DNA of 64,000 nucleotides from JAWHTC01 sp032586155. GTDB lineage: Bacteria > Pseudomonadota > Alphaproteobacteria > Rhodobacterales > Rhodobacteraceae. Positions 1 through 8,592 of the stretch are shown here, piece by piece; positions within the stretch are counted from its first letter, which is position 1; the number at the start of each line of letters is the position of its first letter. Both the position numbers and the translations under genes were made by a program. The stretch is taken from NCBI RefSeq assembly GCF_032586155.1, contig NZ_JAWHTC010000005.1:62001-126000 (forward strand), given 5' to 3'. The notes beneath the pieces are model-generated. The model made no database searches, was not told the DNA's origin, and saw only the letters and a program-made list of their open reading frames with translations.

Positions 1-483
1 AGCTGCTGCTGCGCCAGCACCGCCCGACGAGTAGGCGTCCCAGCCCCAGTAGCCGGCACCGTTGGTGTTGGTCACGAGGTTGGCGAAGGTGTGGCCCGAG
101 AGGCCGATACCTGCCGACTGAGTGCCCATGTACAGGCCGGGCATCCATTCGATTGCGCCTTGGATGTTGCCAACGCCAACTTCAAAACCGCCAGCTTTCG
201 CGTGGAAGCGAGCTGCGTTGAAGGCGTTGATGGTGCCGCCGCCGTTGAACGACGTGGCTTGGTAGCGCAGACGTGCACCAAACTCGATGCCGTTGTCGGC
301 TTCGGTGGTCATGTCGATTTGCAGGCGAATACGCGAGTAGACACCGGTTGCGTCCAGCGCCGGGGCGAGACCCGCGTCGCGGTTCAATGCGCCAAAACGG
401 CCGTAGCCGCTGAACGACACTTCTGCTGCTGCAACGCTAGCGGTAGCGATGAGAGCGGTCGTTGCAAAGAGAATCTTTTTCAT
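1..483 (-). CDS. Gram-negative porin, N-terminal part (cut by the window start)
   Basis: The reading frame was read directly on the minus strand from ATG at 483 and runs open to base 1, so the C-terminal part is missing. It begins with a typical Sec signal peptide (MKKILFATTALIATASVAAA, cleavage expected after AAA) and continues EVSFSGYGRFGALNRD. It then shows alternating aromatic and polar stretches such as YSRIRLQIDMTTEADNGIEF, which are outer-membrane beta-strands. This is the pattern of the trimeric general porins of Rhodobacteraceae, which let small hydrophilic solutes through the outer membrane. The visible 161 residues are about half of a usual porin. No neighbour shares its strand nearby, so it is likely a single-gene unit with its promoter in the AT-richer stretch just above 484. 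Confidence 0.85.
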   Translation of the reverse strand, partial: MKKILFATTALIATASVAAAEVSFSGYGRFGALNRDAGLAPALDATGVYSRIRLQIDMTTEADNGIEFGARLRYQATSFNGGGTINAFNAARFHAKAGGFEVGVGNIQGAIEWMPGLYMGTQSAGIGLSGHTFANLVTNTNGAGYWGWDAYSSGGAGAAAA

Positions 484-841
484 GAGTTTTCCCTCGGTTT
501 TCCAGTCATGCGCCCAAAGCGGTGAATCCGCCATGGGTATATGGCACTCTCTCGCTCCAAATGGGGGGGTATTGCAAGCATGGCTGACAAGGGGCGTTCA
601 TTGGGGTGAGGATTGGTGCACCAATGTCACAGTTTCACCGCGGGCCGTCGTCGTTGCGGGGCAGAATCGCACGGAATCTCCTTATACGCCGTTTGGCGGG
701 TTTTTTCGTGGATTTTCGCCGGTCTCGGGAGGGATCGGGGCGAAACGGAGGCCTGCGTCATAAAACATTGCCCAAAAACCTTGCTCAGCGGGCGGTGCTT
801 GGGTAGGAGAGGTGAGAGAGAGCAGGATCGGGTAGGTCACA
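484..841. other. Divergent intergenic region between the porin gene and the DUF3576 lipoprotein gene
   Basis: This 358-base stretch has no convincing gene. It must hold the porin promoter and leader (minus strand) and the promoter of the lipoprotein gene (plus strand). The only structure seen is a short weak hairpin, CGCCGTTTGGCG at 687-698, followed by six T at 701-706. I could not assign promoter boxes with confidence. Confidence 0.5.
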
Positions 842-1366
842 ATGCGAGCCACAAGCGCATTCAAATTCCTGGCAGCCGCGCTGGTTGCGTTTTCACTGGC
901 GTCGTGCGGCGGTGTCGGGTCCCTTGGCAATGTCGGATTCGGCGGCGCCAAGGATGGTGTCGATACGGAAGATGATGAAATCGAGCCCATCATCGAGGGC
1001 AGCGGCGGTATGAGCCAGGTTGGCCAGACCTCGATCTTCGATCTGTTCAAGCGCAAGGACACCGGGACCACCGTCAAGGTGAACCGTTACCTGTGGAATG
1101 CATCGCTGGATGTCCTGAACTTCCTGCCGATCCAGTCGGTTGATCCGTTCACCGGCGTGATCGTTACCGGCTATGGCCGCCCTCCGGGTGGTGGTCGGGC
1201 CTATCGGGCAACGGTCTATATCAAGGATCCGGCGCTGGATGCACGTTCGCTCAATGTGGCCATTGCGACCCGCGGTGGTCCGGTGGCGGCAGGCACGCAG
1301 CGCGCGGTAGAGGATGCGATTCTGGCCCGGGCGCGTCAGTTGCGCATTCAGGACAAGAAATACTGA
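842..1366 (+). CDS. DUF3576 family lipoprotein
   Basis: The product is 174 residues. The N-terminus is a lipoprotein signal: hydrophobic segment at about residues 8-20, then the lipobox L-A-S-C with the lipidated cysteine at position 22, followed by a Gly-rich acidic linker. The rest (VNRYLWNASLDVLNFLPIQ, DPFTGVIVTGYG, AIEDAIL-type end) matches from memory the DUF3576 family of alphaproteobacterial envelope lipoproteins, whose role is unknown. In Rhodobacteraceae this gene usually sits directly before leuS; here a glycosyltransferase gene on the opposite strand lies between them. A short GGTGGG/CCCACC hairpin follows the stop codon. Confidence 0.82.
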   Translation: MRATSAFKFLAAALVAFSLASCGGVGSLGNVGFGGAKDGVDTEDDEIEPIIEGSGGMSQVGQTSIFDLFKRKDTGTTVKVNRYLWNASLDVLNFLPIQSVDPFTGVIVTGYGRPPGGGRAYRATVYIKDPALDARSLNVAIATRGGPVAAGTQRAVEDAILARARQLRIQDKKY

Positions 1367-1375
1367 TAGGTCGAG

Positions 1376-1399
1376 TGGTGGGTTGGCTCCCACCCTACG
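1376..1399 (+). repeat. Short hairpin repeat, GGTGGG...CCCACCCTACG family (copy 1)
   Basis: A short inverted repeat starts ten bases after the stop of the DUF3576 gene: GGTGGG arm at 1377-1382, CCCACC arm at 1389-1394, followed by CTACG. The same arrangement with the same CCCTACG tail occurs near 29094 and 50475, and variants near 40222 and 41993. It could end transcription between the two convergent genes here, but it lacks a T-tract. Confidence 0.6.
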
Positions 1400-1457
1400 T
1401 TTCGAACGTGGAACGGTGCGCAGGGAATGCGCGCGTTGCGGCTTTTCAGAATCAGAA

Positions 1458-2726
1458 TCAGATGCAGGGTGAGGTCATTTTCGACGGCGGCATTGCGGCC
1501 AGGTCGCTGACCCATTTCAACTGCTGTGGCAGGCAGGTTTTCGCGAGATCGTAACGACTTACCACATGTTCGCGGGCCGCGCGGCCCAATCGGGCACGCA
1601 GGTCGGGGTCATCGAGAAGCATGCAAACCTCGTCCACCAGGGCATCGCGGTCGAAGAAATCGACAAGGCGGCCGGTTTCATCATGGGTGATCAGCTCTTT
1701 TACCGGGGCGGTGTCTGAGGCGACGATGGCACCTTCGACGCTCATGGTCTCAAACAGCGACCAGCTGAGCACGAAGGGGTAGGTCAGGTAGACATGCACC
1801 CGGCTGATCTGCAGCAGCGAGACGAATCGGTCATAGGGGATACGCCCGACGTAATGCACGCGCGCCCAGTCGGCATCGGGGATCTGGCCGCGGACCTCGT
1901 CGATAAAAATCTGTTTCCAGGTTTTGCCCTTGGGCGGGCGGGCACCATAGCTGGTTTCATCACCACCGACGATCAGCACGCGGGCATTGGGCCGCTCTTT
2001 GAGCAGCCGTGGCAGGGCGCGCATGAAGATGTGATATCCGCGATAGGGTTCGAGGTTGCGATTGACGAATGTGATGATCTCGTCATCGCGGGTCAGGGTG
2101 GGGCCGTCTTCAACGGCGAAGCTGGCCGTTTCGTTCGGTACCAGTTTATCCGTGTTGATCCCATCGAAACAGACCGAGATGCGGTCACGGAAACTGGCCG
2201 GGAAAGTATCGGCCTGGAACTTTGTCGGCGAAATCCCGGCATCGGCCATGGCAAAGCTGAAATGGTTATTGATGTTCTTCATCCGCAGACGCAGCGGTTC
2301 GGTGTTGGTGGTACCGTTGTGGAACTCGGGGTCGAAGCCGGTATGGGGATAATCCGGCTGGTGGTACAGTTCGCAATAAAGCCCGATGCGGGCGTCGGGC
2401 CAGACATCTTTGAGAAACAACGATTCGCCCCAGCCGGGATGGGTGATGATCACATCCGGCGTAAAACCGGCATCGCGCAGTTTGACGGCAGCGTGAAAGC
2501 AGGCTTCGGCGCGGGTGACCTTGGTGTCGAAATCCACCAGCCACGGGTGTACCGATTGGCCGGTTTTTCGGGCGATCATGTAGGGCAGGACACGCACACC
2601 CTGCCATGTGGTGGCCTTGTCGACGCGTAGGGTCAACGCCACGGTCTGGTGCCCCTGGGCGGCCAGCGCTGGGGCGAGGTGTTTGAACTGCCCCGGGAAA
2701 TTCTGATGGATAAAGAGGAACTTCAT
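1458..2726 (-). CDS. Glycosyltransferase family 4-type protein
   Basis: The 422-residue product starts MKFLFIHQNFPGQFKHLAPALAAQGH, the N-terminal Rossmann unit of a GT-B glycosyltransferase. The C-terminal half holds the nucleotide-sugar binding fold: VNRNLEPYRGYHIFMRALP, then the stretch SLFETMSVEGAIVASDTAPVKE with the acidic pair typical of GT4 enzymes, then the DETGRLVD motif common in that family. It is cytoplasmic and most likely adds a sugar to a surface glycan; the acceptor cannot be told. It is alone on its strand, sitting between DUF3576 and leuS, which are normally adjacent, so it looks like a later insertion into a conserved block. Confidence 0.85.
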   Translation of the reverse strand: MKFLFIHQNFPGQFKHLAPALAAQGHQTVALTLRVDKATTWQGVRVLPYMIARKTGQSVHPWLVDFDTKVTRAEACFHAAVKLRDAGFTPDVIITHPGWGESLFLKDVWPDARIGLYCELYHQPDYPHTGFDPEFHNGTTNTEPLRLRMKNINNHFSFAMADAGISPTKFQADTFPASFRDRISVCFDGINTDKLVPNETASFAVEDGPTLTRDDEIITFVNRNLEPYRGYHIFMRALPRLLKERPNARVLIVGGDETSYGARPPKGKTWKQIFIDEVRGQIPDADWARVHYVGRIPYDRFVSLLQISRVHVYLTYPFVLSWSLFETMSVEGAIVASDTAPVKELITHDETGRLVDFFDRDALVDEVCMLLDDPDLRARLGRAAREHVVSRYDLAKTCLPQQLKWVSDLAAMPPSKMTSPCI

Positions 2727-2969
2727 TTAATCCACTGCTCTTGCTTTTGCCGGTCAGGTTAATGCCGGGATTGGTCTGTGCCTAGGGGAGGAAATGATCA
2801 TTGCCATGACCACAGTGTAGCGAGAATGTGAAATACCGGGATTTGGCGCCGACGCGGTAGGTTGCGAGAGGCAGGATTTTGCCGTTTCCAATCCGGCGCA
2901 AAACCCTTTATCACCTCGGCAAAATCACTGTGGCGCAGGGGCGCCCGATCCTAAATGACCGAGGGACAG

Positions 2970-5657
2970 ATGAGCCGCTATAGCGCCGCCGATATCGAAG
3001 CCAGATGGCAGGAGGCCTGGTCGAAGGCCGGGATTTTCAAAGCCGAGCGCGACGAGAGCAAGCCGAAGTATTACGTGCTTGAGATGTTCCCCTATCCATC
3101 GGGGCGCATCCACATGGGTCACGTGCGCAATTACACCATGGGCGATGTGATCGCGCGGTATAAATTATCCAACGGATTCAATGTGTTGCATCCGATGGGG
3201 TGGGATGCTTTCGGGATGCCGGCTGAGAATGCGGCAATGGCATCGGGCGGTCATCCGGGGGCCTGGACCTACCAGAATATCGCGGTGATGAAGGATCAGA
3301 TGCGCCCCTTGGGTCTGTCGATTGACTGGTCGCGTGAGTTCGCCACCTGTGATCCGGAGTATTACGGCCAGCAACAGTCGATGTTCATCGACTTCATGGA
3401 AAAGGGTCTGGTGTATCGCAAGAACGCGATCGTGAATTGGGACCCGGTCGATATGACCGTTCTGGCCAACGAGCAGGTGATCGACGGCAAGGGCTGGCGC
3501 TCGGGCGCCGAGGTCGAGCGGCGCGAGCTGACGCAATGGTTTTTCAAGATCAGCGATTTCAGCGAGGAACTTCTGGACGCGCTGGGCGGTCTGGAAAACT
3601 GGCCGGCCAAGGTGCGGCTGATGCAGGAGAATTGGATCGGCAAATCGCGTGGTCTGCAGTTTGCCTTTGAGCGCACCGATGGTGGCGAGGCGATCGAGGT
3701 TTACACCACGCGGCCCGACACGCTGATGGGGGCGTCGTTTGTCGGCATTTCGCCGGATCATCCGCTGGCCAAAGAGCTGGAGAAGGACAATGCCGAGATG
3801 GCGGCGTTCAATATCGAGGCGCGCAAGGGTGGCACCACCGAAGAGGCCATCGAGACCGCGCCTAAGCTAGGCTATGACACCGGGCTGAAGGTGCGCCACC
3901 CGTTGAACCCTGATTGGGAACTGCCGGTGTGGATCGCCAATTTCATCTTGATGGATTACGGCACCGGGGCGATTTTTGCATGTCCGGCGCATGACCAGCG
4001 GGATTTGGATTTCTGCCGCAAATATGACCTGCCGGTGATCGACACGTTCTTTGCGCTGGATGATCCCAAGCCGGTGGAGAACGAGGCCTTCGTGCCGCCC
4101 AAGACCGACAACGTGAAATGGGTTGATCATTTCGCTGGGCTGGACGAGGCGACGGGGCAGGAAGCTGTCGACGCCACCATCGACTTTGCCGAGAAGGGTG
4201 GTTGGGGCGAGGGCAAGACCCAGTTCCGGCTGCGCGACTGGGGGTTGAGCCGTCAACGCTATTGGGGCTGTCCGATCCCGGTGGTGCATTGTGCCGATTG
4301 CGGTGTGGTGCCCGAGAAGAAAGAGAACCTGCCGGTGCAATTGCCCGAAGATGTCAGCTTTGACGTGCCCGGCAACCCGCTGGACCGGCACCCGACATGG
4401 CGCGAATGCGAGTGCCCGAGCTGTGGCGGAGCCGCCCAGCGTGAAACCGACACGATGGACACCTTTGTCGATTCGTCATGGTACTTCGCGCGCTTTACCG
4501 CGCCACGGGCCGAAACGCCGACGAATATGGACGACGCCAAGTACTGGATGAATGTCGATCAGTATATCGGCGGGATCGAGCATGCGATCCTCCACCTGCT
4601 GTATTCGCGGTTCTTTGCCCGGGCGATGCATATCTGTGGCCATCTGCCCGAGAGTGCCAAAGAACCGTTTGATGCGCTCTTTACCCAAGGCATGGTGACG
4701 CACGCGATTTATCAGTCTACTGAAATGACTCCTGTTTTTGACGATGATGGAGTTCAAAAAACGGATGCGGAAGGTGCACTCATGCATCTGTCCCAAAAAC
4801 GCTATTACTATCCCGAAGACATTGTCTTTGCTCAGCAAGACGGAAAACCAGTCGCGATTCTCAGGGCTGAAATGGAAGCGGACAATGTCGATCCGGAAAA
4901 TGAACAGCATCGACAAGACTATGTTCATGTGATTGGACGAACGGAGATTGAGATTGTTCCCTCGGCCAAGATGTCGAAATCCAAGAACAACGTGGTCGAT
5001 CCGTTGAACATCATCTCAAACTATGGGGCCGATACAGCGCGCTGGTTCGTGCTGAGCGATTCGCCTCCCGAACGGGACGTGGAATGGACCGCCTCCGGGG
5101 CCGAGGCCGCGCACAAGCATCTGAGCCGGGTCTATCGGATCGCGGACGAGGCCGTTAACTCCGAGGCGCCGGCGCGAGCGGGCGACGAGGCGTTGATCCG
5201 CGAGATGCACAAGGCAATCCATGACGTGACCATGGGCGTTGAAAGTTTTGGGTTCAACGCGGCGATTGCCAAGCTTTATGGCTTTACCAACACGATTCAG
5301 AAGGCGGATGCGGGGGCCGAGGCCAAGCGGCAGGCGCTGAAGGTTCTGGCGCAGCTGATGAGCCCGATGACGCCGCACCTTTCCGAGGCGATCTGGTCGA
5401 TGCTGGGCGGCGGGGGGCTGATTGCCACGGCACCCTGGCCCAAGGCGGACGACTCGATGCTGGTCGATGATACAGTCACCCTGCCGATCCAGATCAACGG
5501 CAAGCGGCGCGCGGAAATCAGCGTGCCCAAGGATATGCCCAAGGACGAGGTTGAAAAGATCGCGCTGGCGACCGATGCTGTTCAGAAGGCTCTTGATGGT
5601 GGGAGCCCGAAGAAGGTGATCGTAGTGCCGGGGCGGATCGTGAATGTGGTTGTCTGA
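2970..5657 (+). CDS. leuS: Leucyl-tRNA synthetase
   Basis: Charges tRNA-Leu with leucine in the cytoplasm. The class I signatures are both present: HMGH at residues 48-51 and KMSKS at residues 667-671, counted from the ATG at 2970. An earlier in-frame ATG at 2955 exists, but GAGGGAC directly precedes 2970 and MSRYSAADIE is the natural start. A CxxC...CxxC pair in the middle (CADC, CPSC) fits the zinc module. The editing domain with its GTGAIFACPAHDQRD core is intact. At 895 residues it is longer than the usual roughly 850-870. The extra length is in an unusually AT-rich segment (about 4700-4965) just before KMSKS, the leucine-specific region. lptE overlaps its end by 14 bases. Confidence 0.97.
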   Translation: MSRYSAADIEARWQEAWSKAGIFKAERDESKPKYYVLEMFPYPSGRIHMGHVRNYTMGDVIARYKLSNGFNVLHPMGWDAFGMPAENAAMASGGHPGAWTYQNIAVMKDQMRPLGLSIDWSREFATCDPEYYGQQQSMFIDFMEKGLVYRKNAIVNWDPVDMTVLANEQVIDGKGWRSGAEVERRELTQWFFKISDFSEELLDALGGLENWPAKVRLMQENWIGKSRGLQFAFERTDGGEAIEVYTTRPDTLMGASFVGISPDHPLAKELEKDNAEMAAFNIEARKGGTTEEAIETAPKLGYDTGLKVRHPLNPDWELPVWIANFILMDYGTGAIFACPAHDQRDLDFCRKYDLPVIDTFFALDDPKPVENEAFVPPKTDNVKWVDHFAGLDEATGQEAVDATIDFAEKGGWGEGKTQFRLRDWGLSRQRYWGCPIPVVHCADCGVVPEKKENLPVQLPEDVSFDVPGNPLDRHPTWRECECPSCGGAAQRETDTMDTFVDSSWYFARFTAPRAETPTNMDDAKYWMNVDQYIGGIEHAILHLLYSRFFARAMHICGHLPESAKEPFDALFTQGMVTHAIYQSTEMTPVFDDDGVQKTDAEGALMHLSQKRYYYPEDIVFAQQDGKPVAILRAEMEADNVDPENEQHRQDYVHVIGRTEIEIVPSAKMSKSKNNVVDPLNIISNYGADTARWFVLSDSPPERDVEWTASGAEAAHKHLSRVYRIADEAVNSEAPARAGDEALIREMHKAIHDVTMGVESFGFNAAIAKLYGFTNTIQKADAGAEAKRQALKVLAQLMSPMTPHLSEAIWSMLGGGGLIATAPWPKADDSMLVDDTVTLPIQINGKRRAEISVPKDMPKDEVEKIALATDAVQKALDGGSPKKVIVVPGRIVNVVV

Positions 5658-6132
5658 CCGACGTGTATTTCTGGGAAGCTTGCTGGCGCTGACCGGCTGT
5701 GGTTTTGCGCCGGTGTACGGCCCCGGCGGGGCGGCAAACCTGTTGCAGAATCGTGTTGCCGTAGACGAGCCAGCCGACCGCGATAGCTATCTATTGGTGC
5801 GGCAGTTGGAGACGCGGCTGGGTCGGGGCAACGCACCGGTTTACGGGCTGTCGCTTGGCCTTGATGTCAAACAGGAGCGCATGGCGATTGACGCCAGCAA
5901 CATCACCACGCGGTTCAATGTGATCGGCAAATCGACCTTTGCCCTGCGCGACCTGCGTGATGGCAAGGTGATTACCAGCGGTTCGGTTAACAGTTTCACC
6001 GGCTATTCCGCGACCGGTTCTACTGCTGCGACCCTTGCGGCCAAGCGCGATGCGTATGAGCGGCTTGTGACGATCCTGGCCGATCAGATTGTGAACCGAT
6101 TGATCGCAACGGCCGACGAGTTGCCGGCATGA
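5644..6132 (+). CDS. lptE: LPS-assembly lipoprotein LptE
   Basis: The 162-residue product has a lipoprotein signal with lipobox L-T-G-C (cysteine 19) followed by GFAPVYGPGG, the hallmark start of alphaproteobacterial LptE. LptE plugs the LptD barrel in the outer membrane and helps place lipopolysaccharide on the cell surface. The start overlaps the end of leuS by 14 bases and the stop overlaps the holA start (ATGA), so the three genes are cotranscribed and probably translationally coupled. The order leuS-lptE-holA is conserved in this bacterial group. The C-terminal helix (RLVTILADQIVNRLIA) fits the family. Confidence 0.9.
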   Translation: MWLSDRRVFLGSLLALTGCGFAPVYGPGGAANLLQNRVAVDEPADRDSYLLVRQLETRLGRGNAPVYGLSLGLDVKQERMAIDASNITTRFNVIGKSTFALRDLRDGKVITSGSVNSFTGYSATGSTAATLAAKRDAYERLVTILADQIVNRLIATADELPA

Positions 6133-7157
6133 AGCTGAGCACCCGCGACGCGGTGGGCTATTTCAAACGGCCAGATCCGGACCGGACGGGGCTTTTGATC
6201 TATGGCTCGGACGCGATGCGGGTGGCGCTGCGTCGTCAGGAGGTGATCGCGGCGCTGATCGGTCCCAATGGCGATGACGAGATGCGCCTGACCCGCATTC
6301 CGGCGGGCGAGCTGCGCAAGGATAAAGCGATGCTTTTGGATGCGATCAAGGCGCAGGGGTTCTTTCCCGGCCCGCGCGTCGCTTTTGTCGAGGATGCGAC
6401 CGACGTTGTGACCCCGATCATCACCGCCGCGCTGGAAGACTGGGCACCGGGGGATGCGCAGGTAGTCGTCACGGCAGGGGCGCTGAAAGCCAGCTCGAAA
6501 CTGCGCAAGCTGTTTGAAGGGCACAAGAATGCCTATGCCACCGGCATCTATGATGACCCGCCCAGCCGGGGCGAGATCGAGGATCAGCTGAAGGCGGCTG
6601 GGGTGGCACAGGTATCGAATGACGCGATGACCGATCTTGTGGCGCTCAGCCGAGAGCTTGGGCCGGGGGATCTTCGGCAAGTGATTGAAAAGCTGGGGCT
6701 TTACAAGCTGAATGATGACAGTCCGGCCAGTTCCGAGGATGTGGCCGCCGTTGCGCCGACCTCGACCGAGGCGGCGCTGGATGATGTCTTGAACATCGTC
6801 GCCGAGGGCAAGTCGGGCGAGATCGGGCCGGTGATGCAGCGGCTGAATTCCCAAGGGGTGCAACCGGTGGCGCTGTGCATTGGGGCCACCCGGCATTTCC
6901 GGGCGCTTTACACGGCGGCGAGCGATCCGGGCGGCGCGGCGCAAGGGATAGCGCGGATGCGCCCACCGATTTTTGGGCCACGTCGGGACCGGATGCTGCG
7001 GCAGGCGCAGGGCTGGGGCGCGCGCAAGCTGGAAACCGCGCTGGGCATTTTGACCGACACCGATTTGCAGCTGAGATCAGCGGAGCAGAGGGCCCCGGCA
7101 ATGGCTTTGGTGGAACGCGCGCTTATTCGGTTGGCGATGCTGGGGCGGATGCGGTGA
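6129..7157 (+). CDS. holA: DNA polymerase III, delta subunit
   Basis: The 342-residue product begins MKLSTRDAVGYFKRPDPDRTGLLIYGSDAMRV, the N-terminal pattern of alphaproteobacterial HolA, with the degenerate P-loop position occupied by LIYGSDAMRV. Delta opens the beta sliding clamp as part of the clamp loader. The C-terminal collar domain (LYTAASDPGGAAQGI, RMLRQAQGWGARKLE, ALVERALIRLAML) is complete. It overlaps lptE by four bases upstream, and its stop codon overlaps the GTG start of the next gene, so the operon continues. Confidence 0.93.
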   Translation: MKLSTRDAVGYFKRPDPDRTGLLIYGSDAMRVALRRQEVIAALIGPNGDDEMRLTRIPAGELRKDKAMLLDAIKAQGFFPGPRVAFVEDATDVVTPIITAALEDWAPGDAQVVVTAGALKASSKLRKLFEGHKNAYATGIYDDPPSRGEIEDQLKAAGVAQVSNDAMTDLVALSRELGPGDLRQVIEKLGLYKLNDDSPASSEDVAAVAPTSTEAALDDVLNIVAEGKSGEIGPVMQRLNSQGVQPVALCIGATRHFRALYTAASDPGGAAQGIARMRPPIFGPRRDRMLRQAQGWGARKLETALGILTDTDLQLRSAEQRAPAMALVERALIRLAMLGRMR

Positions 7158-7987
7158 AACGTGGTTTGATCGCCGCGGTGCTGTGCCTGTCCGCGACGGT
7201 TGGGTCGGCCCAGGAGAGGTTGATCGTGGCGCGCGGTGATGGCGCGCAGGTTCCAATGCAGGTGTTTGGTGGCGATGGGGCCGGCTGTGCGCCGCTTCTA
7301 ATTCTGTCGCATGGGTTTGGTGGTGACGAGCACGGGTTGAAACAGCTTGCCCGTGCAGCCGCGGCTGAGGGGTTTCGTGCCATTACGATTGGCCACCGGG
7401 AAAGCGGGCGGGTGCAGTTGCGACAGGTTCTGGCAAGTCCGAACCGGCGTGCGGCGCTGGCCCGGGCGGTTATCGACAAGGCGGCCAATGTGGCACGGAT
7501 GGCGGACCTTGATGCCGCGTGGGCTTACGCGCACCGTATCTGTCAGCCGCCCTTTACCGTTCTAGCCGGGCATTCGATGGGTGCGCAGCTGACCATGATC
7601 GAGGCAGGGGCGCAAAATGTGATGGCTGTGAAAGGCAGAGACCGGTTTGATGCCTATGTGGCCCTGTCCCCACAGGGAGTCGGACCGAGGTTCCCACAGG
7701 GGGCATGGCGTAGCGTCGGAAAGCCGACGCTGATGGTCACAGGGACGCGGGATCATGGGCTGGATGGCCGCTGGCGGCACCGGCTGGCGGCGTTTGATGG
7801 CCTGCCTGCGGGGGGCAAGTGGTTGGCCGTGCTGGACGGGGCTACCCACCGGGATATGAGCGGGCAGGGCACATCGGAGTCGCAACGTAACGTCAGGGCG
7901 ATTGTTCTGGCGTTCGCAAAAACCATGGGCAAACCTTCGGCAACGGACATGCCGCGCCTCGATGGGGTGCGCTACAGGACCAAATGA
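7154..7987 (+). CDS. Secreted alpha/beta hydrolase
   Basis: I start the gene at GTG 7154, which overlaps the holA stop; this gives a clean signal peptide (VKRGLIAAVLCLSATVGSAQ) and a product of 277 residues. The open frame continues upstream but only as a shadow of holA. The fold is alpha/beta hydrolase: LLILSHGFGGDEHG (oxyanion turn), the nucleophile elbow GHSMGAQ, a late Asp in TGTRDHG and the catalytic-histidine candidate in LDGATHRDM. The substrate is unknown; the layout resembles dienelactone-hydrolase-like or chlorophyllase-like periplasmic hydrolases. It lies last in the leuS-lptE-holA run. Confidence 0.8.
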   Translation: MKRGLIAAVLCLSATVGSAQERLIVARGDGAQVPMQVFGGDGAGCAPLLILSHGFGGDEHGLKQLARAAAAEGFRAITIGHRESGRVQLRQVLASPNRRAALARAVIDKAANVARMADLDAAWAYAHRICQPPFTVLAGHSMGAQLTMIEAGAQNVMAVKGRDRFDAYVALSPQGVGPRFPQGAWRSVGKPTLMVTGTRDHGLDGRWRHRLAAFDGLPAGGKWLAVLDGATHRDMSGQGTSESQRNVRAIVLAFAKTMGKPSATDMPRLDGVRYRTK

Positions 7988-7998
7988 GGAGAACCGCG

Positions 7999-8583
7999 AT
8001 GTATGAAGTGATCGGATCCACCACAAGCCGCGCATTTCGGGTGATGTGGATGTTGGAAGAGCTGGGGCAGGACTATGTCCATACCGCCGAAAAGCCGCGC
8101 TCGGAACTTGTGACGGCGCTGAACCCGTCGGGCAAGGTGCCGGTATTCAAGGACGGTGACGACGTGCTGACCGATTCGACGGCGATCATTTCCTACCTGG
8201 CGGACAAGCATGGAACGATGACCCATCCCTGTGGCACGATTGCACGGGCGCGGCAGGAAGGGCTGATTCACCAGATCCTGGATGAAATTGATGCGGTGCT
8301 TTGGACAGGCGCGCGGCATTCCTTCATCCTGCCCGAAGACAAGCGGGTGCCCGAAGTGAAAGAGTCGTTGCGCTGGGAGTTTGCCCGCAACGTCAAGCGC
8401 ATGGCCGACCGGTTCGAAGGGCCGTTCCTGATGGGTGATGAGATCACGGTGCCGGATATCATCCTGACCCATTGTCTGAACTGGGCGTTCTCGGCCAAGT
8501 TCCTGCATGAAGAACAGGTCCTGACGGATTACGCCAAGCGGATGCGCGGGCGCGAGGCGTTCAAGCGCGCCGTGGCCCGGTGA
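7999..8583 (+). CDS. Glutathione S-transferase family protein
   Basis: The product is 194 residues from the ATG at 7999, preferred over the ATG at 7984 because GAGGAG lies at 7986-7991, seven bases before it. The N-terminal thioredoxin-like domain has FRVMWMLEELGQDY, the glutathione-binding NPSGKVPVFKDGD with its cis-proline, and DSTAIISYLADKH. The C-terminal half is helical (TVPDIILTHCLNWA). It follows the hydrolase by 11 bases and precedes a second GST-like gene by 9 bases, so the two probably form an operon. The substrate cannot be inferred. Confidence 0.88.
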   Translation: MYEVIGSTTSRAFRVMWMLEELGQDYVHTAEKPRSELVTALNPSGKVPVFKDGDDVLTDSTAIISYLADKHGTMTHPCGTIARARQEGLIHQILDEIDAVLWTGARHSFILPEDKRVPEVKESLRWEFARNVKRMADRFEGPFLMGDEITVPDIILTHCLNWAFSAKFLHEEQVLTDYAKRMRGREAFKRAVAR

Positions 8584-8592
8584 TTTGAAACT

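Noticed and set aside
687..706. Short hairpin plus T6 in the porin upstream region as a terminator
   Set aside because: The stem is only four base pairs and no gene ends nearby.
6875..7987. Longer alpha/beta hydrolase frame starting inside holA
   Set aside because: The extra part is a shadow of holA; GTG 7154 gives a normal signal peptide.
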